Source: Acheta domesticus
Taxonomy: Eukaryota > Arthropoda > Insecta > Orthoptera > Gryllidae
DNA length: 64,000 nucleotides
Assembly (NCBI GenBank): GCA_031308135.1
Contig: JAHLJT010009436.1
Span: 164,785,681-164,849,680 of the forward strand
Direction of reading: 5' to 3'
Made by a program: the position numbers and the translations under genes. The notes below the pieces were generated by a model. It worked only from the letters and a program-made list of their open reading frames with translations. It was not told where the DNA came from and did no database searches. Positions 1 through 11,598 of the stretch are shown here, one piece after another; position 1 is the first letter of the stretch; the number at the start of each line of letters is the position of its first letter.

Positions 1-165
1 GCGCCCTCGCGCGTCAGACGCCGCTGGGCCGCGCGCGCCGGCGGCGGATGACAAAGGAATCCGAGCAGCCCCTCAATCCGCCATAAAATCCTGGCTTAGG
101 CCGTGTAAGGAGCCGCTCGTCTGCACGGCGCCTTCATCCGGGGCCTAGCGCCAGACCTTGGGGCA
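1..165. other. CpG-rich island cut by the left window edge
   Basis: Dense CpG with GCGCGC runs, grading into a less GC-rich segment that holds CCATAAAATCC near position 82, which is TTTTATGG on the other strand. No supported open frame. It resembles the other non-repetitive islands in the window, but its left part is missing. Confidence 0.45.
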
Positions 166-795
166 CTCCCAAGGCGACACCGCTCCCTCCTTGAGTTGCT
201 CTCTTCCCTTGCTATTATCTCTCTCCTACCTCTCCTCCCTTTTTCTTCTACCCCTTTTCTCTTCTACCCCTTTTCTCTTCTACCTCTTTTCTCTTCTACC
301 TCTTCTCTTTTTTTCTTCTACCTCTTCTCTCTTTTTATTTTACTTCCTCTTTTTCTTATATCTCTTCTTCCTCACTTCTTCATCTCTTCTCCCCCTCACT
401 TCAATTTTTGTCTCTCTCTTCTCTTTCCCTCAGTCTTCCTTTTTTCCTCTTCCGGTCTTCCGGTTCTTCTCCACCTCTTTTCTTTCTCTTCTTCCTTGCA
501 CTTCTTCTCTTCAATTTCATCTTCTCTTCACCTTCGCTCTTCTTCTCTTCTCTCGCCCTTCGTCTCTTCTCTCTCACTTTTCCGTCACTTCTTGAAGACT
601 GTTCTAGCTCTCCTTCCACTCTAACTTTCTCCTCTCTCACTTTCTTTACTGTTTTCTCTATCTTTACACCTCTCTCCTCTGTCTTTCTTCCCATATCTCC
701 TCTCCCTTCTCTCCATCTCTTCTCTCTCTTCTCACTTTCTTTTCTCCATCTCTTCTTGCCCACTTCTCTATCTCGCCTCATTTCTCTGAACTTTT
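166..795. repeat. Polypyrimidine (C/T) low-complexity tract, about 630 bp
   Basis: The plus strand is almost entirely C and T, built from variants of TTCTCTTCTACC and CTCTTCTC. All open frames here, on both strands, are Ser/Leu/Phe-rich or Arg/Glu/Lys-rich translations of the tract and are not credible genes. Long homopurine-homopyrimidine DNA can form triplexes; that is known of such sequence, not shown here. Confidence 0.85.
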
Positions 796-799
796 TCGC

Positions 800-2880
800 G
801 TTAATTCGGCGCAGTAGCTTCATAGAGTATGAACTATATACTTTTGTTTTCCTTCACTAGATTCATAATTTCAAATCATTTTCTATCTTCTTTTAGCTTC
901 CTAATTATTACATCTGCATGTCTACTTTCATTCTCTAGACTTTTAGCTCAAGTTATTTTCATGTCATCATTTTCAAGATATTTGACTGTAATGCACAACT
1001 GAATAATTAAAGATTTGTATTTACCTTGTCATTTACGCCCGGCTTATTTCTTCATCTTATTAAAATTTCAACGACTTCTGAACGCTGACTTTTTTCTGTT
1101 TGTGCACGATTCACATTGTTACCGAATTTAAATTTATTCTCTTTCCTCAATACTGGATCATTTTAAAATTATCTTTTGTTGTTGTTTTCTTCTCTCAAAT
1201 TCTTACATACACCATATGCTCACCATCTCAAACACATGCTTCGTATTCTTTTCCCAAATATTTCGTCCTCATATCTAAATTTTCAGTACTTCTTTATTGA
1301 ATCAGCATTCTTCGTATTTTTTCATGAGTCATACCTTCACCATCGTTTCAGTCTTCCTTCGTGATCCCTACCTCCTTTTTCTTTCAAAACCAATTGTCGC
1401 ATTCCTCATCCTCCTCCCTTATCCCAGGTCTAAAATGTCACCCTTCACCTTCTTCTACGCCCTTCCTTTTCTGCCCTCCCCTTCGATTGCATTAGGGTCG
1501 CAAAATTGGAGGCGAGATCCGACCTTTTCAAAATAGAGCGCTTACCGGGATGGTATCGTTTGCATCGCACTTGCATATATCATCACGCACCTCCGGGATC
1601 GTGTGTGACACTCGCTGGCTCGTCTGCTCCGGCGAAGGTGTAGCTTTTGTAAAGGCAATGAACCCCCGCTTTGAGAAAGGGAATATCTGGCCGCGTCCAT
1701 GTTCGTGAAATAAATGATATGAAATGAGGGAGCTCTGTATTTTTCACAACGAAGGTGTCACTTATGTGTGATCATGACTGAAAGCACTGTATGTGTATAG
1801 CGAGTTCCCTTATTTTGTGTAGAATGCACAACTTTTTCTTGCTAGTGCGTTGTTTTTATTGAAAAAGCGAGTAAAAACAGGGCTCGATGTGTACGTTTAT
1901 TTTGCTACCAATTGTCTAAAGGTTTGAAGCTTGTGTATATTACATTATCACTGTAGAGGTTCATCAACAAGAAATAAAATCATTCAGATAATATAATGCC
2001 ATTTATTTATTGGACATACTTTTCATAACTACTTCTGCCAATGTTAATACTTTTTGATTATCAGAATACCCTTCGATATTTTGATTGGCATGACACTCAT
2101 ATGCGGTTACGCACTAGAGCTGCTACAAGAAACTGGAATGGAAATGTTCCCCGTTGCGTGGAGGACCTGAATGGTGCGCTGTGTTGCATTTAAACATGTT
2201 ATATTCACGCTATTCCATCAATCACTGACAGCATTCTACCCCTTTTCTGGAATAACTTTTGCTGTATTCCTTTTTTAGGATGAATGGCGATTACTTGATA
2301 TTAGTGAAAGTACGTCATTAAAATGTTTACATATTTACTAACAATCAAGATTACGAAAACTCTTATTGGTGGTCAATTAACGACGCGTCGCTCTGATTCA
2401 TTGAATTGATTTAACGTTTGGCGTGCTGAGCAAAATAAACTATGTATCCACATATGTAACTCACAGGTATTACAATAAAATAAAATTGTGAAAAAACGTT
2501 CATTTTTAATTTTCGTTAATTTTTTTATTTACTCAATTTTCATCTGTCATTGAAAGCTCAGGTTTATATTGTACATTTCATAAATTCTTAATATTTTAAT
2601 AACGTCAAATTCCTCACTAGAAGGACCAAATATTTGTTTGCGCTAAATGATTTGACGAAGACTGAATATTAGGTTATGGTTTTACGCATTTCACAATTTC
2701 CGTGAGTGTTGTTTGGAAACATGTTTTTACCATGGAGCAACAAAAGTTTAAAAATATTTCCCCGAAATACATTGCACTAGCTACGAGTTTTGAATTTCTC
2801 CTGCTGAATGCGTGCGTTGCCTGTACATTGGTGCACCTTAGCATAACTCGATACACAGAAGCCTCCAATCGCATCTCCGT
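800..2880. other. AT-rich gene-free stretch
   Basis: Mostly AT-rich unique-looking sequence with short open frames of no recognisable family. A slightly GC-richer patch at 1495-1690 is neither repetitive nor coding as far as can be seen. Confidence 0.6.
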
Positions 2881-3231
2881 CCCGTCACTGTCACCTCGAC
2901 TTCCCCTCCCCGGCCGTCTGGGCGCCCCCCCGCCACCACCATTCTTTCCCCTCCCTCCCACCACATCCTACCTGCTGCCTTCTGCCCATCACCTCCTCCT
3001 TCCCTCCATCTCCGCTCTGCTACCTGCACTCTGTCGCCGCCAACTTGTCTCGTGGCTGCCCCTACATCACGCCTGTCCCTTCCATCTTACCATGTCAGCC
3101 TTCACCTCTGCATGTCGCCTTCGCCCTGCCCCGCCCCAGCCTCTGTTTTCCCGCCTTCATCTCCGTCTCCCCCCGTACTACAGCTAGTGACCCCGCCTCC
3201 GCCCTACTGGTGCCCACCACGTCACAATTCC

Positions 3232-3402
3232 CGTCCCCGCCACCGCCGTCCCCGCCACCGCCGTCCTCGCCACCGCCGTCCTCGCCACCGCCGTTCCCGC
3301 CACCGTCGTCCTCGCCACCGCCGTCCCCGACACCGCCGTCCCCGCCACTTCCGTCCCCGCCACCGCTGGCCCCGCCACTGTCGTTCCCGCCACCGCCCTT
3401 AG
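3232..3402. repeat. 15-bp GC-rich minisatellite, about 11 units
   Basis: Tandem variants of GTCCCCGCCACCGCC with a 15-bp period. The preceding 2880-3230 is C-rich low-complexity sequence. Because the period is a multiple of three, the frames encode 5-residue repeats such as PPSPP and GGDGG. These are repeat translations rather than a protein gene. The array abuts the CpG island that follows. Confidence 0.85.
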
Positions 3403-3645
3403 CCATCCCCGCCCCGTCGCCACGCGTGCGGCCCACGTCCAATCTGGGCCGGGCGGATGTCCGCGGGCGGCGGACAGGCCCTCCGCGGGGACCAATCAGC
3501 GCGGGGGCGGCGCGCACGCCACGCGCCCCCGCTGCGTGTGCGTGCGCGTGCCGGTGCGTGGGGGCGCCGTGCGTGAGCGCCGCGCGGCCCTCGCCACCTC
3601 CCGCACGCACCGCCGGGAAATCTCTTTCAGGCTCCGCAGCGGGCA
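3403..3645. promoter_or_regulatory. CpG island with CCAAT box and GC box
   Basis: Very high CpG density. ACCAATCAGCG (CCAAT at 3492-3496) is followed within about 6 bp by GCGGGGGCGG (3501-3510), a CCAAT-box plus GC-box arrangement typical of CpG-island promoters. No TATA box or coding exon is recognisable downstream, so the promoter reading is inference. The direction of any transcription is unknown. Confidence 0.4.
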
Positions 3646-3649
3646 GAGT

Positions 3650-6600
3650 GTACGCCTCCAGCCAGTGGGCAGTTAAATGGAGAATACATGGGCTTTTTAG
3701 AGAAGAGTGCTACGCTGTTATTACGTAGTTTCCAAGTTCAGTATTAGCATCACCGTCATGAACGTGAAATGAATCCTCAACACGACGTAATCATTCAATT
3801 CTCTCTCAAGACTCACTTTTCAGGTGTTGACACCTCCTGGAGCATGATGTCTGTTAGTACAAAATGTGTGCCAATAAAGTCTCCCCGCATTGGCGCCAGT
3901 GGCTGGTGAGAGTGCGAACAACAGAAATTCTGTTGGTAGCACGAACTACAACTTGAATCAAGCGAATATCTAAAGTGTGTACTGACAACGCAAGATGTGA
4001 AAACAGATGATGGAAGTGTTGTTCCCTTCACTTGTTTCCCAGTGATCTGGTTGCTACGAACGTAAATGCAATTTTTAATTCGAGCTCTCGATTCGACTCG
4101 ATGGGGACAGACTTTCCTGGCGCACTGCATTTAGGCCGAAATTGGGTGATCGAAATGTGCATGTGAGCCAATACACTTTCGTTATTTCCTTCATTTTAAC
4201 GGTTATTTTTCGATTTATCTGTACTTTTCAAACTTTTCATAAGCAAATTATCTAATTTGGATGTTACCAAAATAGTATTGACATTACCAAATATATAAAG
4301 TAATTGATGTGCTGAACAGAGATTATTCATTCCGACTCGAACTCTTCGTTTTAACGTGCGTTAGATCATATTTCTGTTATTAGAACATCGTTGAGTGAGT
4401 GATTTCCGAAAGCAAATGGCGGTAAAGGTTTGTGAGCATGAACTTAGTGTATATGGAGTCGGTGGTCAATGAGAAACAATTGAAATGCAATTTTTGTCCT
4501 GTGCCCAGGGTAGTAATTTATGTGGTGCTCTTACCGAAGCGAGGATTGAGGCAATTTTTCCCTAGTATAGAGCCCATTGTATTTTTCATTAATGAATATC
4601 CCGAAACTATCTCGTCAGTCTACAATTGGGTGTTTTCTTAAGGAGGTAATAAAATGTATTGATTATGCGAAAGGAATGGAACTGAGGCTGAGAGAAGAAT
4701 GTGAGTGTGAAATCGCTCTCAGAATATCAAATACCCGGGAACGCGTACAATTATTAATTATTACCCTCATTATAAGCAACATATTTGTCATTGGTAAGCA
4801 TGAATTTGTGATTTCTGAAAGTAGAGACATAAGGAAGGTAGTGTCATTATTCAGGACAGTAAAAAATATTGTTACGGAACATATTTTCCGAATTTGGACT
4901 TCACGTGTATAGAAATTGTGAAGTATGTTGCTTTATAACATATATCGCATTGCTTTCTGATATGTTTTGGTTTATTTAAGCTTATGAAATACACTGAAAG
5001 TTTGTAGTGAGAAGTGTATAAGTTTTTTTAAAAATATTGTGTAAGATCTCTTGTCTCAAAAGATATTAAATTACACCTGCGATGGCAGCAATTCTAAAAA
5101 CTTCAAAATGTTTGTGTAAGACTACGCAGGAACAGGAAGCAGTAAGAATTTTATTTCCGCATAATTTTTTCGGTCGTTAGTAATAAGCTTGTTAGTTACA
5201 AGCACGGCCTACATCGTGTTGCTACATGCCACAACCTTCCCTTTTGACCACGTAGACAGCCCTAAGCCCTTGTTCAGTACCAATTTAGACCGCCCGCTGT
5301 GTTAGCACTTTCGTACTTCGACTGTTCGGTCCGACTGTCCCCCTCCACCAGCCATAGTTCCATGAGTCCTTGGCCATAATCACTTTCCTTGCCCAAACTC
5401 ACTTTCGCCATTCTCTTGGAAATGACTGGTGTTTCCAGAAATAGTGAACGTCAGTCCTAAACTGCTGATTTGTAAATGGAGAGTAATTATTTTAGAAATA
5501 CTTTATAAATTCTCAATACACTTGAAGTGAGAGCAAAGTGTCACAAATGATACTCCGAAGATTATTTTAATGTAATTCAAACAAATTGGAAAATTATATT
5601 TCTATAACAAAATAGCTTCACTAACCACAAAGAAGCTGATCTCGTTTTACATACTACTAAACTCAGAAAATCAATTTTGGACTCTGTCAGAACAGAATAA
5701 CAATCAACTTTGTATACATTCAGAAAATTATATTTCGTTTTCCATGATGTAGTTGATATCAATATTACAGGTGATCAATACATAATAAAATGAGATAAAA
5801 CGATTTTTTCAAATATTGATGAAGTATCAGAATAATAATACACAATAACATTCATGGGAAAATGGTTTTGATTACAGGCGTTTTTAATGAATTATTCGTC
5901 GCTTCATTAATTTTTATATATGTAACTTCTCAGCACAATTGAGAAAGTTTGTTAGTAGCGTAATAAATTTAGAGTAGAAGTGGTAAAAATATAGAATATT
6001 CTTGTACGATTAATATTGTAGTAATTGGAATTGTAGACCAAAAGAAGGTGAACGAAGTCACCGAAACATTGATACATGGTGACATTCTGTGTCTCCTTTT
6101 CGGGTTTATACCAGTTATTAATCATACAGAGAGGTGCTAAATAAAGTATTCGGCGGAATGTATAACGGTGAATATGGACGCAATAGACACCAGAGTATAG
6201 AAAGAAAACTTCGATTATGTTTCTCGCCATCTGTTTGAGGTCCGAAGATATTGAATGTTGCAATAAATCATGACATGAACGGTACCATCCCCAAAGTATG
6301 TGCCATTTGTGGAACGCTGTAGTCGAGGTTCCTTGCTAGCTCTATCGCTGAAGCATCACAGGGAGCATTTGGTACCGGTCGCTTTTACGGGATACATCGA
6401 AAGTGCCGGCGGCAGTTAGCAGAAGAATCATACACGACTGTTTTGTTTGGAAACTGAGTGAAAAATGTGCTTACATTTGCTCATTATAAATCCTTATAAT
6501 TAGAAAAGCAAGAAATATATGAAAATGGTTATGGTTGGCTATTGAAGTTTTCTTTTCCATGTCGTGTAGAAACATTGCATAACTTTAAAGGACCACGAGT

Positions 6601-6820
6601 TTTATCGACGTTTCTTTAGCAATACTTCTATCTTCTTAATCTTCTATTCTTCTTAATCTATATAGAAGACATAGATTCTATACAGATACAGATTGTATAC
6701 AGATCATAATATATCTACTTCGATCTTCTTCAGAGCAAAAAAGCCACGACTTCAATTATTTATATTGTTCCTTTCGTTCTCTCTGGTTTCCACCTTCTCT
6801 TCGGCCCTCTTTGCGGCGGC
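3650..6820. other. AT-rich gene-free stretch
   Basis: About 3 kb of AT-rich sequence. Open frames at 3813-4130 (minus), 4432-4912 (plus) and 5952-6263 (minus) are under 112 codons and match no family I recognise. The segment at 6038-6072 carries a stem-loop followed by GAAAC that resembles a hammerhead/Penelope-type core (see findings). Confidence 0.55.
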
Positions 6821-6824
6821 ATTA

Positions 6825-7090
6825 GGGCCTGCGTGGGCGGTCGCGGTGGCCGTTGGCCTCCGTTAGCCCAGGGCCGCGCGGGGGCGGCTATCGATTCCCT
6901 TCGAAGCCTTTTACCTGCCACTCCAGCCGCGCCCCGCCCCGCCCTGCCCCGCCCCGCCCCGCCCCGCCTTGCCCCGCCCCGCCCTGCCCCGCCCCTCGCG
7001 CTCGGGGCAGCAGCGATCCCTCGACACCCGCGGTGCCGTGGAAGCGACGGCCGGTGTCGGCGGCGCAGACATAACGGCAGCGCTAGACAG
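6825..7090. other. CpG island with tandem GC boxes
   Basis: Dense CpG. At about 6928-6998 the sequence is a tandem array of GCCCC/CGCCC pentamers (GGGCG GC boxes on the minus strand). Frames over it are Ala/Pro/Arg-rich on both strands, as expected from the composition. No start codon context or conserved domain supports a protein. Confidence 0.6.
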
Positions 7091-7094
7091 CGCC

Positions 7095-8155
7095 CCATTC
7101 AGGCTGCTCCCTCGAACCCTCCTCTCCCATGCCTGGGGAATGCAAATGGTTGGAAGGTGCGGAGAATAAAGTGTGGCGGTGTGAATTAATTTGACGGGGT
7201 TACCAAAAAGGAAACACGTGGCGCAAAAAAGGTCAGTAAATAAATTTGGGTAAAAACAATAATGTAACATTATGTACGTAGCGTTGCTCTGAAAGAGGCG
7301 TTGGTTTCAAAGAAAGAGGTATTGATTTGAAAGAGAAAATCTCGAGACGACCTCCTCAAAAGAAAATAAAGTTCAATGCTCATAGGTATTTATATCAGAT
7401 TGAGCTAGTCTTCAGTGAAAGTTTGGTCATATACTTAAATTTAGGGGAAAGGGGGTGCATAATGGGCGTAACATGTTTGCCCTCCACTTAAACTTCGGAA
7501 CTCGAGCTAATGAAGTAAGAAGGACCGCTGGGTCTCTCAGTTCTTGGAATCTCAGTAAAACAGGGAAGCCTCGAGTAAGCAAATAAATTAATTTGAGGAT
7601 TGTCCCAAATACAGCAAAGAAAGAAAATAATAGTTAACATATTCAAGGAAATCGCTGTGAATAGAAACGCATTTGAAAAGTAGGCGTACTTAATGTACAA
7701 ATTATTCTTGAATTTAGCACAAGAAATACGTTCACATAGACAGTTAACAATGAGATAAATATAATTGAGTTTACACAATACTAAAATCAATATTGTTAAC
7801 CGCGTGTATCCAGCATACAAATGTCGTTACTCATGGCCATGTGAACAGCTGTAAGATAAGATGAATGTTAAGACAATAATGAGAATTGAATGTTCACAAA
7901 CGAAATATTGTTGAAATTAAATACCTGGTGTTACAATAAATAATTCACGATAAGACACTCAAGCATATTGATTGACGGTAAAGTGTAATTAACTTAAAAG
8001 GTACCAAATGATTTTATTGTTCAAATCAAACATAGTTAAATATTATTGAATGTAATCGCGTGTCATTGTCTTTGCTAAATGTCATGAATGTTACATTCAG
8101 TTTCAAACTTGAGAACAACTGGAATGAAAACAAAGAGATATGCATAAATTTCGTT
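7095..8155. other. AT-rich gene-free stretch
   Basis: AT-rich. A 110-codon hydrophobic open frame on the minus strand (7488-7820) has no recognisable domain. A short doublet of a GAAAGAGG-containing unit of about 22 bp occurs at 7288-7342. Confidence 0.55.
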
Positions 8156-8159
8156 TCCA

Positions 8160-8600
8160 GAGCGTAATTGGAGGATATAAAACCATATGAGCACATACTG
8201 CTTTGGCAAAATCAACTACTTGTATTACAGCATCTTCCGTTTCGACCACATCAACTGCGTCAGCTAGCTCCTGAAAGAGGTAAACAACTTAAGTTCTGCA
8301 AGAGAATCCATTTCTAAACCCATGTTGGGCTAGAGAAAAATCCAATTTATTGCTGCCCATTCGCATCGTGTGGGCATTACTTTTTCCATTAATTTACACA
8401 CTACGTTAGTGATGAATACCTGTAGATAAATAGACTCCTCCATTTTATCACCCCTTTTGAATATCTGTACAACGATGGCCGATTTCTAGTTCTTTCACTC
8501 GCATTGTTAATAAAAACGCTAAACGGCTTTAATAAGTATGAGAGAAGTTTGAAAATACCAGCGAAGTCTGAAAATATGTGACGTGATTTCATTTGGAATT
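8160..8600 (-). mobile_element. Decayed non-LTR retrotransposon reverse-transcriptase fragment
   Basis: Read on the minus strand across frameshifts and stops, this keeps the N-terminal half of a LINE reverse transcriptase. Blocks appear in the family order: a segment like IVVQIFKRGDKMEES (from 8476 downward, cf. the PIFKKGDK block), then NVVCKLMEKVM (around 8410-8375), then AQHGFRNGFSCRT (QHGFR at 8313-8327), then VVYLFQELADAVD and VDFAKA (8199-8216). These correspond to RT motifs upstream of the catalytic YADD box, which is not present, so the copy is truncated as well as frameshifted. The block pattern fits Jockey/CR1-type LINEs; the clade assignment is tentative. No endonuclease domain or 3' tail is seen. 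It is inert and is evidence only of past retrotransposition. Confidence 0.75.
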
Positions 8601-9520
8601 TGCTTTTGGTTTGAATTGATTATCTGCAGACGAATGAAGTATTTGAACACGTTTAGATCAGGTTTTGAATGCCGATATTAAATATTTATTAAAGGCGTTG
8701 GGTTTGGCCGTGTTGAATGTGCGGGATGGGGTGTACGGGGTGTAACGCTAACCTTGACGTCAGAGGCTTTCATATTAATCACAAAGGAATAAAAAATTTA
8801 AAGCGGTGCAGTTTTGTGAATTAATTTAGACCTCGACTTGCACAATGGTAAACTATTGATTGTTCTACGCTCATATAAACCGAAAGAGATGCAGGCAGCC
8901 AAATGTTTTAGCAGCTAATTAGCACTTGGCAAAGCACTCAAGGGGCAGTCTTGACATTTTCCTGTGCGTAGTAGTTGGCCGGACGCGTGCAGTCAGCTGA
9001 CGAAGAGAAGGATAGCGCACCGCGGCGAGCAGTGGTCACATGAACTCGCAAGCCAAGTGTGACGTGGACGTGAAGTGATAACCTGGCAACTTAAAATCTT
9101 ACTTACTTTAGGTCAATAATGATCAACTTAAAAATAAAGCAATTGAGTTTGTACAATAATACAAATCCATTGATCTCATAATGTGGGAGGTAACTGGGTG
9201 CTGTTTGCAATAAGTGGATCGTCAAACTGATGTGAAAAGAAATGCTTCTTTATTCACGGCAATGCTGATACCAATATGTGTTAAAGATAAATTCGCATGT
9301 TATTATTACCCATGTGTATGAAAAGCTAATTTGTTAATCCTATTCCGATATGTATGAACAAAAAGAGATGACCAGAGTATTTAACGAAAAGGTCCTGGAA
9401 GTGTTATACACACTATTGATGTTGAATTTCAAATGTGCTCTAAGATATATCGAATAGTCAGATATATCGTGCTAGTATGAGGTTTTTCTTACTCTTTGCC
9501 GTTTTTAATACCTCTTTAAG
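8601..9520. other. AT-rich stretch with a small GC-richer patch
   Basis: No gene recognised. Positions 8940-9080 are GC-richer, unique-looking, and include a TCAGT-type initiator-like sequence (AGTCAGCTGAC). There is no downstream coding support. Confidence 0.5.
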
Positions 9521-9615
9521 AAATCGCAATGCTTGGGATCATGGGTAAAATCGCAATGCTTGGGAAATCGCAATCATGGGGAAATCGCAATGCTTGGGAA
9601 ATCGCAATCATGGGT
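9521..9615. repeat. 17-bp minisatellite with alternating A/B units (34-bp higher-order repeat)
   Basis: Unit A, AAATCGCAATGCTTGGG, occurs at 9521, 9548 and 9582. Unit B, AAATCGCAATCATGGG plus one base, occurs at 9565 and 9599, with a partial B between the first two A units. A and B alternate, giving a 34-bp higher-order period. Confidence 0.9.
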
Positions 9616-11418
9616 GAAAACATGGTAGCCAATCACAAATCAATCCATAATGTTACAAATGCGAAATGAATTGCTCAGAAGTGAATTATTTGAATATGTA
9701 ACTAATTGAAAATTCCTCCACTTTAATCAGTTCATGTCTTTCGACCTTTTCTCAACTCGATAGGGTACGCCCATCGCAATGCCACTGCGGGAATAGCGCC
9801 GCTATGTTGCCCTGGAAGGGTGTGGCAACTGTGACGGCTGTCATTACAAAAACCACGCCCCCCTCTCCGCCCCCATCCGCGCCCCCGCTCCCGCTTTCAC
9901 AAACGTGTTCGCCCTTTTTTCTTCTCTTAGGAACTCCTTTCTTCGTCTGTCATATCTCGCGTTTTCCGAATACATTTTTCATTCTCTCCGCAATCAATAA
10001 TTCTCGTCGGGTAAGCGTTACGCGTTTTGCTACCTTCCGCTTCGTGCAAAGAATTGTGTTCGTGTTTACTCTCTGCCCTAAAAAGAACTCGGTCTCGTGA
10101 CATCTGCGTTCCCTCGCCGCTCTCCCACGAACTCGTATTTGTGGAAACGAGAATTTGATTCGATTGAGGAAGATATCTCCAGCGAAGACATATGTACTAC
10201 GCTGACGAAACATCGCTCCAAAATTTAAATGTAATTCTCTTCTTGTCTACATTTTTTACAATCAGTCTACGTCTTATAAAGCGAGCCGTCTTTGTGCTCA
10301 AGGTCATCTGAAATTGACATTTCTCTCTCTTCCCAAACTGGCTGTCGGAATTGTGATATGACGATGTTATTTTTCGTTGATATTATTTCTTACCTCGTTG
10401 AATATTGTTTAGTTGTCTGTATAGCCCTTAAATTTTGCGATAGATAATCATTTAGATCATGAAGCTAACAGTATTAGTTAATAAAATTATCCATGTTTAT
10501 ACAGCTGTCAATTCTAAAAATCATGTTTATGATAGGCGCCAAAAGCAGTTAATTTTGTGGATTTACAATGATCGCTCAATAATGAAAAATATTCTAGTAT
10601 TTTAAATATTATAGTTATTGTAAATACTATGGAAGGAGAAGGTATATATAACGAATACCGTAACTGAAGAAAACTAAATAATTACTGAACGTTCCGCACC
10701 AAATCGGTTGAATATTTGCTAGAGAACTCGCTTTAATAATCTGAATTCAGTGTCAAAATAAAAAAAATAAATTTCGCTTTTGTTGAATGCATTTAAAATG
10801 CTACAGTAGATAATGCAATTTAAAATCACAGAAATAGAGTTGAAAAGCACATTTTCTTATCATTATTCAAATATTAACATTAGAATGATGATTATTCAGA
10901 GATGAAAATGTTTTGACATTTCAAGACTTTTGCAACGACAGAAATGTAGATAAAAGTATTACTCTTAAGTTATTAAAAACAGGTTATCGCTTTGATGTAT
11001 GATGGAAAAAAGATTAAATGAACGATTAAATATAATCCCGCAACTTTAGTTTGAATAAACCTTGCGGATTCAGTGAATTTCAATTCTATGATGGGAAATC
11101 GATCATGTTATTGGGAGAAAATTGAGTACGTTAGTGTATGTAGTTGACAGTTCCTGAAATTCTTTAAAGTGAAATTTTGACACCGATAAATGGTCCCTGG
11201 AAGTCGTTGCCTCAATGAAAATTGCCGACAGGAACGCTTCATCGTTTTCATAGTTTAAGCATTAGCAGCCAGATTCTGCAGCAGAACCATAAACAATCGG
11301 TCACGTACCGTGCGCCATCCTTCCTTTCCCATACTGTCCCCACTTTCATCATAAAGAGTTGATGGTTAGTGGATTCTTCATCCACTTATGACTCTTGCTT
11401 ACGACATAGAAATATAGA
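9616..11418. other. AT-rich gene-free stretch
   Basis: No recognisable gene. Positions 9780-10110 are more C-rich, with a 98-codon Pro/Phe-rich frame that looks compositional. The rest is AT-rich with scattered short open frames. Confidence 0.55.
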
Positions 11419-11598
11419 AGCTACTTGGCTGTTTGGAAGACGTCGCGTTCTAGAAACAGGTGCCAACGTTTCGGCCGCCAATGTGTGACCTTCCTCAGGG
11501 GGAAATGTAACATTTCTCCCGGAGGAAGGTTCCAGAATGGCGGCCGAATCGTTGGCTTCTGTGCCTATGACGCAACGTCTCCGGGCAGCCAAGTAGCT
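11419..11598. repeat. 180-bp foldback element: two inverted 90-bp arms with almost no spacer
   Basis: The left arm begins AGCTACTTGGCTG at 11419. The reverse complement of the right arm, which ends at 11598, begins with the same 13 bases. The similarity continues through CCAACGtTTCGGCCGCCA and ACCTTCCTC to the centre at about 11508/11509, with roughly 75-80% identity by eye. Both arms contain a CGGCCGAAnCGTTGG segment. The structure resembles a foldback MITE or two head-to-head copies of a short repeat. No terminal target duplication was identified. Confidence 0.9.

Noticed and set aside
3045..3728. 227-codon proline-rich protein
   Set aside because: The central part is the 15-bp minisatellite and the opposite strand is equally open.
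9533..9613. CRISPR-like array
   Set aside because: Units are contiguous 17-bp tandem repeats without spacers, in an animal-type genome.
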